Shown piece after piece: positions 1-6,113 of a DNA stretch of 8,673 nucleotides; position 1 is the first letter of the stretch, and the number at the start of each line of letters is the position of its first letter. The stretch spans positions 1 to 8,673 of the forward strand of contig JAGXNR010000109.1 in assembly GCA_019894875.1 (NCBI GenBank), in the 5' to 3' direction. This DNA is from Promethearchaeota archaeon. Its GTDB lineage: Archaea; Asgardarchaeota; Lokiarchaeia; Sigynarchaeales; SOKP01. The translations under genes were made by a program, and so were the position numbers. A model generated the notes under the pieces. It saw only the letters and a program-made list of their open reading frames with translations. It had not been told where the DNA came from and ran no database searches.

Positions 1-1
1 G

Positions 2-670
2 GCTAGAGATGTATTGGTAACAAACATTGCACCTGCAATAGAGGGGATTAAGGCTGCCATGGAATCAAGAGAAATTCAAGAGTTTTTAAAGCACTTTAAA
101 GATGGGATTTTTATTCCACGTAGGATATCTGCTGCTTTTGCTGCAGTCTTATTTCTAAGTGAAAAAGTCGGAAGGGGTTTCGGGGAAAAAGTATCCGTTA
201 TTCGCTTCGCTGACGAAGCACAGGTGCTCCCATTTGGTAATTCATACTATATGGATTCTGCAAGCGGTAAGAAGGGAGTTCTTGAGGAAGCTGCTCGTAT
301 GATTGTAGATCGTATTGGAAATAGTTATGGTCAAGCCACCCAATTAGGCGCTGCCATGCGATCAGCACATCAAGTATTAGATAACTTCCAGAGTATGAAC
401 CCAGACCAACCGACGATGATAATACTGCTTACGGATGGTATTCCTACAGATGGTGATGCTTTCTTCAATGAGATTAAGAAGTTCTCAGAAAATCCAAATG
501 TTGTTATATATATAGTTGGATTAGGAAACCCTGATGATGAATTAATGGCTCGTGCAGCTTCTTTATGCGGTGGGGAGTATTTTAAGCCCGAGGATGCAGG
601 AGACCTTTTAATTTGGTATTCAAAACGAGCCAGGGATCTCACAGTAAAATTAAAAGCTCATAAGGAATAA
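2..670 (+). CDS. VWA-domain protein, 5'-truncated by window edge
   Basis: This is the 3' part of a von Willebrand factor type A protein. Such domains bind protein partners, usually through a metal ion held at a MIDAS site. The frame is open to the window edge (codons from base 2), so the true start is probably upstream; the in-frame TTG at 14 is an unlikely start. Numbered from that TTG, residues 60-66 (VSVIRFA) match the second core strand, Thr109 in the ATQLGAA segment matches the MIDAS threonine, and LLTDG (138-142, Asp141) matches the next core strand and MIDAS aspartate, followed by IYIVGLG. The first MIDAS motif, DxSxS, should lie near the visible start, but the best candidate there reads NIAPA (4-8), with all three ligands replaced. 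About 25 extra residues separate it from the next helix. No signal peptide or membrane segment is visible in the part seen, so a cytoplasmic location is likely. Fold call is firm; partner unknown. Confidence 0.85.
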   Translation, partial: ARDVLVTNIAPAIEGIKAAMESREIQEFLKHFKDGIFIPRRISAAFAAVLFLSEKVGRGFGEKVSVIRFADEAQVLPFGNSYYMDSASGKKGVLEEAARMIVDRIGNSYGQATQLGAAMRSAHQVLDNFQSMNPDQPTMIILLTDGIPTDGDAFFNEIKKFSENPNVVIYIVGLGNPDDELMARAASLCGGEYFKPEDAGDLLIWYSKRARDLTVKLKAHKE

Positions 671-728
671 ATATATTCTTTATTAATTCTTCTTATCTCG
701 AATTTGTAGTTTATTCAGATTTCATTAA

Positions 729-742
729 TATTATTAATAATA
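729..742. repeat. 14-bp perfect palindrome upstream of the AbrB-ACT gene
   Basis: The sequence tattattaataata is its own reverse complement. It ends 12 nt before the TATA-like element of the AbrB-ACT gene, a position from which a dimeric regulator could act. AbrB-type swapped-hairpin dimers often bind AT-rich symmetric DNA upstream of their own genes, so autoregulation is possible. The region is almost pure A/T, where palindromes of this size arise by chance fairly often, so this is a weak call. Confidence 0.3.
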
Positions 743-750
743 ATTTTGTT

Positions 751-762
751 AATATTTATAAG
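751..762 (+). promoter_or_regulatory. Putative TATA box of the AbrB-ACT gene
   Basis: The stretch aatatttataag resembles an archaeal TATA box and lies about 60 nt before the ATG at 821. A transcript would start roughly 25 nt downstream, near 783-788, leaving a leader of about 35 nt. No Shine-Dalgarno sequence is seen before the ATG. The 150-nt gap between the VWA gene and this gene is the longest in the window and the natural place for a promoter. In such AT-rich DNA the exact box is uncertain. Confidence 0.4.
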
Positions 763-820
763 AAAAATATATCCTTGAAATATTGAAATCATTAAAAGAA
801 ATAGTGGTATAATAAGAACT

Positions 821-1228
821 ATGAAAGATGTAAAAATCATAACAATTGATAACCGGGGACGAATCGTTTTACCATTGGTCACACGAAAAAATCTCGGAAT
901 TACTACAGATTCACAATTGATGTTGGTTAGTGATTCAGAAACAAAAGAGATACGTATTACACCCGTGGGAATTACACAAGACGAAAAACCTATCAAGTTT
1001 AAGATAACATTGAGTGATGAACCCGGTTCTTTAGCAAAGATTGCATCAACCTTTGGAGATCTTGGTATTTCCCTGATGTATGGAGAAAGTGTTATAATAG
1101 AAAAATCTAAAACGGCAATCTGGACAGTAATTAGCCCAACACCAAAACATATTTCCCTTGAAGAATTAAGGGAAAGATTGATGGAAAATGGGAAAGCTGT
1201 AAGTGTTGAGATTATACCTTTTGATTGA
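821..1228 (+). CDS. AbrB/SpoVT-type DNA-binding domain fused to an ACT domain; ligand-responsive regulator
   Basis: The protein is a two-domain fusion of 135 residues. Residues 3-48 have the swapped-hairpin AbrB pattern: a first strand ending in IDNRGRIVLP (9-18), then RKNLGI (22-27) and further short strands. Proteins of this family dimerise to bind DNA. Residues 59-134 read as an ACT domain, with the characteristic turn DEPGSLAKIA (66-75) and GDLGIS (79-84); ACT domains usually bind amino acids or other small effectors. The likely role is a transcription regulator whose DNA binding responds to a metabolite, though neither ligand nor targets can be read from sequence. The ATG at 821 is the only sensible start, because the AbrB domain begins at once. 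The next gene follows after 38 nt in the same direction, so co-transcription is likely. AbrB-ACT fusions occur in archaea. A toxin-antitoxin antitoxin is unlikely because no toxin gene is adjacent. Confidence 0.88.
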   Translation: MKDVKIITIDNRGRIVLPLVTRKNLGITTDSQLMLVSDSETKEIRITPVGITQDEKPIKFKITLSDEPGSLAKIASTFGDLGISLMYGESVIIEKSKTAIWTVISPTPKHISLEELRERLMENGKAVSVEIIPFD

Positions 1229-1252
1229 ATTCATTATTATGAAATTATTAAT

Positions 1253-1256
1253 GGAG
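1253..1256 (+). promoter_or_regulatory. Shine-Dalgarno site deciding the start of the coiled-coil gene
   Basis: The motif ggag lies 10 nt before the ATG at 1267 and only 4 nt before an in-frame GTG at 1261. An in-frame stop at 1249-1251 excludes any earlier start. The ATG is preferred; choosing the GTG would add just two residues. This is the clearest Shine-Dalgarno-like site in the window and fits an internal gene of an operon led by the AbrB-ACT gene. Confidence 0.5.
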
Positions 1257-1266
1257 ATGTGTGCTT

Positions 1267-2151
1267 ATGGGGAAGAAAAAAAAGAAAGATAAAAAGAAAA
1301 AAGGAGAAGATAATACTCAAGATTTAGATATAGAGCCTGTAGTTTCGTTGGATAATGCTTTACATTCCGCAAAAAAAACAGAAACAACATTACAAAGCTT
1401 AATGAAAGAAGTATCTGAAGAAGAAGGGTTTGTAAAAAAAGAGGAAGAAGAAAAAATTCGACCTCAATTATCCCATGAAAACCGGAATGAAATTGCAGAA
1501 GCGTATGCCTTAGAAGGTGTCCCAATCACTCAAAGGACGCAAACTCAGAAGAAGAAAAGGATCCCAATAGTTACTGAACCTAAAGAGATAGCTAAACCCT
1601 CTGAGCCTAAAAAGAAAGCTGAACCTTCTGAACCTTCTGAACCAAAAGAGCAAAAACCGAAGACCACCATTCCCCCGAAAATTGAGGTAGAGGTTTCTAC
1701 ACTTCCATCTCCCGTTGAAGAAAAAACTGTAGAATCTAGTAAAGATCTAGCTCCAACCCTTCCAGCTAAGGAAGCTCCAGTAGATAAGAAAGTCAATATT
1801 TATCTTAAACTGACGGAGTTTTTTGAAGATTTCCTGAATGGATATAATGAGAGATATGAAAGATGGGAGAATTCAATATCAAATATATTAGCAATTATGA
1901 GGAAGATGCGAAAGATAACAAAGAAAAATACAGATGACCTAGAAATAAGCATCCAAAATTTGTATAAAAAAATCAAAGCTGAATTAGAGCTATTTAAAGT
2001 GAAACGTAATGAAGTTGAACGGATAGCGGAAGTTGATATTGAATCTATGTCTGGTGAATTCAAAAGAGTTTTAGGCTTACTTGAATTACAAGTTAAAGAA
2101 TATCAATTGAAAAAAGTAACAGATGAATTAATTCATGAACTAAGACATTAA
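1267..2151 (+). CDS. Unrecognised Lys-rich, disordered protein with C-terminal coiled coil
   Basis: No known family is recognised. The 294-residue product (numbered from the ATG at 1267) has three regions. Residues 2-13 are almost all lysine, a strongly basic tail that could bind nucleic acid, acidic lipid heads or a filament surface. Residues 15-172 are low-complexity and rich in Glu, Lys, Pro and Ser, including a PSEP repeat block near 111-126, and look disordered. Residues 175-294 are almost wholly helical with heptad-like spacing (helices around 178-220 and 222-292) and suggest a coiled-coil dimer or bundle. There is no signal peptide or transmembrane helix, so it should be cytoplasmic. 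It lies between the AbrB-ACT regulator and the actin-like gene. A tethering or adaptor role is a guess from this architecture alone. The start could also be the GTG at 1261, two codons upstream. Confidence 0.75.
   Translation: MGKKKKKDKKKKGEDNTQDLDIEPVVSLDNALHSAKKTETTLQSLMKEVSEEEGFVKKEEEEKIRPQLSHENRNEIAEAYALEGVPITQRTQTQKKKRIPIVTEPKEIAKPSEPKKKAEPSEPSEPKEQKPKTTIPPKIEVEVSTLPSPVEEKTVESSKDLAPTLPAKEAPVDKKVNIYLKLTEFFEDFLNGYNERYERWENSISNILAIMRKMRKITKKNTDDLEISIQNLYKKIKAELELFKVKRNEVERIAEVDIESMSGEFKRVLGLLELQVKEYQLKKVTDELIHELRH
1621..1643 (+). repeat. Short in-frame tandem repeat (9-bp unit, about 2.5 copies)
   Basis: The unit gaaccttct occurs at 1621-1629 and 1630-1638 and continues as gaacc to 1643. 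It encodes consecutive Glu-Pro-Ser triplets in the disordered part of the coiled-coil protein. Nearby ccctctgagcct at 1598-1609 encodes a related PSEP copy. This is a slippage-type repeat that lengthens a flexible linker without shifting the frame. Confidence 0.7.
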
Positions 2152-2158
2152 TTATCAC

Positions 2159-2164
2159 TTTTTT
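2159..2164 (+). terminator. Putative oligo-T terminator after the coiled-coil gene
   Basis: A run of six T begins 8 nt after the stop of the coiled-coil gene. Archaeal RNA polymerase commonly terminates at such runs without a hairpin. A TATA-like element follows directly, so the 51-nt gap appears to hold the end of one transcription unit and the start of the next. Short T runs are common in this AT-rich DNA, so confidence is moderate. Confidence 0.4.
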
Positions 2165-2173
2165 CTGAATGAG

Positions 2174-2189
2174 ATAAATTATATAAATT
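2174..2189 (+). promoter_or_regulatory. Putative TATA box of the actin-related gene, leaderless arrangement
   Basis: The stretch ataaattatataaatt covers roughly positions -29 to -14 relative to the ATG at 2203. With the usual archaeal spacing of about 25 nt, transcription would start at or within a few bases of the ATG. No Shine-Dalgarno motif lies in between. This suggests a leaderless mRNA for the actin-related gene, and perhaps for the downstream CHAT gene as part of the same transcript. Confidence 0.45.
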
Positions 2190-2202
2190 TAGTCAAATTG
2201 CA

Positions 2203-3369
2203 ATGTCATCTGAAAATAAAAATCACACACGGCCATTGATCCTTGATATAGGTCACAATTATTTTCGACTAGGGTGGGCAGGAAGTGATTATCCTGAGAT
2301 TATTGCACCAAGTATCTATGTAGATAATACTGACTACTTATTTACTTCAAACGTAATAGATGGTCTTGAAGATATATTTGTTGGAGAGGAAAAAACTGAG
2401 AATCAATTATTCGGGAATGAGGCATTAAAATATTCTAACGTGCTCAAGGTTCATGAATTAAAGGATAATTATAATATTTTGATGAAATATTTTCATTTTC
2501 ATTATAGACTACTAGAAATTGAAAACGAAAATCTTTTTAAACAGCCAATTATCATCAATACACCTTATTTTATGTCAGAATTAGAAAAGACAAAGCTAAC
2601 CGATATATTTTTCAACGTGTTTGAATTTCCTGCTTTACTTTTCTTACCTGATAGTCAAGGGGTTTTATCCATATTGCGAAAACAGAGTGCTGTTATAGTA
2701 AATATGGGAGAATCCAATACTTATATTACAACATTTCTCCATGGCTTTACCAACATTATGGCAAGAGATACATTTCCAATCGCAGGTAAAGATTTGACGA
2801 AGGCGTTTTTAAATTTACTATTAAAAGGTTCTGGAAAGAAGGTCTCTCTTGATCACATGATTGCTAAGGAGATAAAAGAAAAACTTGCAGTGTGTGTACT
2901 AAACCCAGAAGAAGAAATAAAACGCATTAAGGATGGATTAACGAAATTTAAGAGTATTGTTGATTTACCTGACGGTTCAAAACTAGAAATTAATTCAGAA
3001 AGATTTGAAGTTGTAGAGCCTTTATTCACCCCATCAAAAATTCATATTGATTATATTGGTTTGCCTGAAGCGATAGCAAAGGTTATTCGATCATGGGATC
3101 GGGAAGATTGGAGTGAATTATTGCCAAATATTGTACTTACGGGGGGAGGAAGTTTAATCCCGGGATTAGAAAAAAGACTGAAAATTGAAATTTCGAAATT
3201 TTTTTCAGAGCGGTTAAGAGATAAAATTAATGTTTTAGCAACTTCAGGTAGAGATATCATTAGTTGGGTTGGAGCAAGCGTTTTATGGGCTCAAGGAAAG
3301 TTAACAAAAGGGTGGGAGTATAACCCGAAAGTTTCTACAGAAGAAGAAAACCTGGAAGAGAACGTTTAA
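2203..3369 (+). CDS. Divergent actin-related protein (actin/ARP fold)
   Basis: The 388-residue product aligns along its whole length with actin (375 in eukaryotes). Landmarks: LILDIG (12-17) at phosphate loop 1; PSIYV (36-40); FVGEE (59-63), matching actin's YVGDE; a strand-helix IIINTPYFMSELEK (116-129); SQGVLSI (151-157), matching the Gln137 helix; IVNMGES (165-171) at phosphate loop 2; IAGKDLT (193-199), matching LAGRDLT; IKEKLAVCVL (224-233), matching IKEKLCYVAL; and IVLTGGGSLIPGL (310-322), the adenosine-binding segment. It is therefore an actin/ARP-type protein, not MreB or Hsp70. Loop 1 has His18-Asn19 where actin has Ser-Gly, and loop 2 has Asn167, Glu170 and Ser171 where actin has Asp154, Asp157 and Gly158. 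ATP hydrolysis may be weak or absent. It is too divergent to be called a Lokiactin. The CHAT gene follows after 33 nt with no T-run between. A cytoplasmic, cytoskeleton-like role is inferred. Confidence 0.9.
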   Translation: MSSENKNHTRPLILDIGHNYFRLGWAGSDYPEIIAPSIYVDNTDYLFTSNVIDGLEDIFVGEEKTENQLFGNEALKYSNVLKVHELKDNYNILMKYFHFHYRLLEIENENLFKQPIIINTPYFMSELEKTKLTDIFFNVFEFPALLFLPDSQGVLSILRKQSAVIVNMGESNTYITTFLHGFTNIMARDTFPIAGKDLTKAFLNLLLKGSGKKVSLDHMIAKEIKEKLAVCVLNPEEEIKRIKDGLTKFKSIVDLPDGSKLEINSERFEVVEPLFTPSKIHIDYIGLPEAIAKVIRSWDREDWSELLPNIVLTGGGSLIPGLEKRLKIEISKFFSERLRDKINVLATSGRDIISWVGASVLWAQGKLTKGWEYNPKVSTEEENLEENV

Positions 3370-3402
3370 AAAAAAAATTAAATAAAAGAGAAGCATTATT
3401 TT

Positions 3403-5994
3403 ATGACGGCTAGTTTAGATATGAGAAAAGAATTTGTAGCGGACTTTCAGAATAAAATAATTATAGCTCGTAAATTATTATTTGCTGCAAATCATAAATG
3501 GGCTTCAAAAATGCTTGATAATTTAGGTATGGAGATCGAGAAAAATGAATGGTTAGACCTTCAAAAAAAACATCAATTATATATGATCATCTCGAATTCA
3601 TGGTGGATCTATTTAAATTCTCTTATAAGAAGAAAAGAAGGGAATGTAAAAATCGATCTTATCAGGTATATCGATGGTTATAAACGGTTTTTCGCATTTT
3701 TAGCAAGTTTAGACGATCCTTATTTACTGAATAATTTTGGAATAAATCTTCTGAAGCAATTCATAAAAATGGCAGATTTATCACAAGTTGGAATAACAAA
3801 GTTTGTGAATTCTTTTTCTAATAAATTACAGCAAAGAGAAGATTACCAAAAATTAATTGAATTACAAATTTTACTAATGTATTTGAGGAATTCTGTAGCA
3901 CCCTCAGAACATTTTCATTTAAGTATGGAAATCTTAGGGAAAACTTTATTTAAATTAGAACCAAGTAAGAGAACTCTATTTCTTTATATGATTTTAGAAA
4001 ATGTGTGTATTAAATACCAACTTATGGAAGATTCATCAGAGTTTGTTAGAATAATTGTTAAAATTTTAATTAACCGTCTCCCACAATATTTAAAAAGTGA
4101 ATTTAGTAGTCTAAGTAGGATATCTATTAATGAAAGAAGTTTTAACACAATTTTAATTGATCTTGAAGAGATTATCAATTATTTAAATGATATAGGAAAA
4201 TATCCTTGGATTATAATTATAATTAGAAATATTTTTTCAAAGATACAAGAATATCAATCGTTTGGGGATGCTGTAACCTATATTCGTAAATTTATTGATT
4301 TTTCAATTAATAGAAATCGCTTCGAGATTGCTTTTGAAATTTATGATTTTTTGGAAGATCTATTTATTTACCAAACAGATCTTTCTTATGATAACATTCT
4401 AATTGAATTATGGGTTGAGGCGTGTAAAAAATTCGTAGATATGAAAGAAAAGAAGTATCTACTACAATCCTTAGAGAAATTGAATAATCACTTAAAAATG
4501 CCACAAACAAGTGCACAGATCTATCATTATTTTTATACGTGTGATAAATTGTGGCAATTTAAATCTATGTTCTTTTCTTTAGAACAACGAGATTTTTGGA
4601 GAATGATGTTTTATCGAGCGCTTTTTGAAGAAAAAAACTTCAAAATTGCACAGAACATACTTCCTTATCTTGACAAAGATTTTTGTAATTTAATAACAGA
4701 TGTGGTTGCACTATCTGAAGAAGTAGAACCTTTAAAAGAACAGATATATTCCTTTGGCACGGAAGAAAAATTTCATTTTTTACATGAAGGGGATTTTGTC
4801 ATAAAAGATATGATTCTGAGGATTACCTCAAATGGAAATATTTCATATCGGATAAACTCCACAGATAACCAAATTATTGAGGGCACCATAAAAACAGAAA
4901 ACTGGAATGATGCCCAAATTCTTGAAATTTATAATGAACTATTTTATGAGCCTGAAAAAAGAAAATTTTCATTCACTTTAAATGAATTTGGGGAATTACT
5001 ATATATATTTTTACCCAAGTTAATCCGAGATTTCTTTAAATCATTTAAAATTAAAAGTTTAAATATTATCCCGCAGATTTATTTTATTCTTGATAGCATG
5101 ACGATTCCATTTGATTTAATATATGATAACAATTTTTTCTTGTTAAAATATTCAAGTGGGTATAAAATTGGTGAAATCCCTCTTGGAGGTATAGCTTTTG
5201 AACAAGAATCAATGATAGAATCACCTTCAGTATCCCCTGAAATGAAATATAATATATTAATAATTGATTCAATCAATTCTAAAATCCCTCTAAAGTGGAA
5301 TGATAAATTGCAAAGAAAAGAATTAATCTATCCATTTTCTGCAGGAGCAAATGAGTTGGATTACATCGTAAATTTTTTTAATAGGATTGATGAAATTGGT
5401 CAACTTACTGCACTTATAGGATCTTCTTCCACCAAGGAAGCAATAACAGCCCACCTTGCTAAAGATCTGTATCATATTATTGTGTTTGTGGGGAATATTT
5501 TTTATTCAAAATGGAGCCCAAAGGATAGTTTTTTTCTAGCTAATGATAATAAAATAATTACATTCAGCGAAATCTATAGCTATTTAAATCAAAGAAATGC
5601 CAGATTACAACCATTTTTATTTTTTAATGCTCAAATTTTTGATATCGAAGGTCAAAAGCTAAGAAATGTTTTAAGTCCTTTTGGTGAAATACTGACTCAG
5701 TTTAATCAGGATAATATTACAGGAATAATTGTAAGACCATATCCTTTATTTAATGAAGAAACAAAAGAAATTATCTCTGAGTTTTTTCTTAAATTACTTA
5801 GAAACAATAGCCAAGGAGTATCACTTCTTAAAGCACGTCAACAATGTATTGCAAATAAAATGGAGAAAATGGTAGAAGAACAATTTAAAGATACGTCTAT
5901 AGAGGGTGGTACTACAAGAATAGATTTAAGAAGCAGTTTGGCAGTATCAAGTTACTTACTCTTTGGACAACCCTGGAAAAAGATAAAACCCTAA
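3403..5994 (+). CDS. Alpha-solenoid protein with C-terminal degenerate CHAT (caspase-like) domain
   Basis: This is an 863-residue protein. Residues 1-440 are helical, rich in aromatics and Lys, and resemble a worn TPR-like solenoid. Residues about 450-500 form a beta-rich segment. Residues 505-860 follow the CHAT pattern: LLYIFLPKLIRDFF (532-545), then IPFDLIYDNNFFLL (568-581), which matches the family's PWELLYD..FLL; LDYIVNFF (652-659); IGSSSTKEAI (672-681), like G..ATKEAL; YHIIVFVGN (690-698), like the HFAGH strand; an NAQ site (742-744); and a closing SSYLLFGQPW (849-858). CHAT domains are caspase-like proteases, such as Craspase and bacterial gasdermin activators, or binding modules. Here the catalytic His position is Asn698 and the Cys position Gln744, so peptidase activity is not expected. 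No signal peptide or membrane helix is seen. It probably shares a transcript with the actin-like gene, since the 33-nt gap has no terminator, though a TATA-like attaaataaa at 3378-3387 is possible. Targets are unknown. Confidence 0.82.
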   Translation: MTASLDMRKEFVADFQNKIIIARKLLFAANHKWASKMLDNLGMEIEKNEWLDLQKKHQLYMIISNSWWIYLNSLIRRKEGNVKIDLIRYIDGYKRFFAFLASLDDPYLLNNFGINLLKQFIKMADLSQVGITKFVNSFSNKLQQREDYQKLIELQILLMYLRNSVAPSEHFHLSMEILGKTLFKLEPSKRTLFLYMILENVCIKYQLMEDSSEFVRIIVKILINRLPQYLKSEFSSLSRISINERSFNTILIDLEEIINYLNDIGKYPWIIIIIRNIFSKIQEYQSFGDAVTYIRKFIDFSINRNRFEIAFEIYDFLEDLFIYQTDLSYDNILIELWVEACKKFVDMKEKKYLLQSLEKLNNHLKMPQTSAQIYHYFYTCDKLWQFKSMFFSLEQRDFWRMMFYRALFEEKNFKIAQNILPYLDKDFCNLITDVVALSEEVEPLKEQIYSFGTEEKFHFLHEGDFVIKDMILRITSNGNISYRINSTDNQIIEGTIKTENWNDAQILEIYNELFYEPEKRKFSFTLNEFGELLYIFLPKLIRDFFKSFKIKSLNIIPQIYFILDSMTIPFDLIYDNNFFLLKYSSGYKIGEIPLGGIAFEQESMIESPSVSPEMKYNILIIDSINSKIPLKWNDKLQRKELIYPFSAGANELDYIVNFFNRIDEIGQLTALIGSSSTKEAITAHLAKDLYHIIVFVGNIFYSKWSPKDSFFLANDNKIITFSEIYSYLNQRNARLQPFLFFNAQIFDIEGQKLRNVLSPFGEILTQFNQDNITGIIVRPYPLFNEETKEIISEFFLKLLRNNSQGVSLLKARQQCIANKMEKMVEEQFKDTSIEGGTTRIDLRSSLAVSSYLLFGQPWKKIKP

Positions 5995-6053
5995 ATTTAG
6001 AGTAATAAAAATAAAATTAAATAAAACTTAATTTAACTAATAATTACATAGAT

Positions 6054-6068
6054 CAAAAGAACCTTTTG
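6054..6068. repeat. Inverted repeat abutting the TATA box of the PLD-like gene
   Basis: The sequence caaaag-aac-cttttg is a perfect 6-bp inverted repeat with a 3-nt spacer. It ends exactly where the TATAAATA element begins. It could be an operator covering the TFB-recognition (BRE) site, or a weak hairpin ending readthrough from the CHAT gene. A stem of this size can arise by chance. Confidence 0.35.
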
Positions 6069-6076
6069 TATAAATA
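6069..6076 (+). promoter_or_regulatory. TATA box of the PLD-like gene
   Basis: TATAAATA is a near-consensus archaeal TATA box lying 37 nt before the ATG at 6114. It predicts transcription starting near 6096-6100 and a leader of about 15 nt, which contains aggt (6102-6105) as a weak Shine-Dalgarno match. It is the best-looking promoter in the window. It sits in the 119-nt A/T-rich gap after the CHAT gene, suggesting the PLD-like and methyltransferase genes form a separate transcription unit. Confidence 0.5.
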
Positions 6077-6113
6077 AAAAATAATATCAATAATTACCTA
6101 TAGGTTAAAATCG

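Noticed and set aside
370..642. Minus-strand open frame of 90 codons opposite the VWA gene
   Set aside because: It is the antisense shadow of the well-supported VWA frame; its product shows no recognisable motif.
1265..2063. Three minus-strand open frames opposite the coiled-coil gene
   Set aside because: Their Leu/Phe- and Ser/Gly-rich products are what antisense reading of Lys/Glu/Pro codons gives. The apparent hydrophobic stretches are not real membrane segments.
5079..5276. Overlapping minus-strand frames inside the CHAT domain
   Set aside because: The + frame here carries conserved CHAT landmarks, and two competing short antisense frames without motifs are expected by chance in AT-rich DNA.
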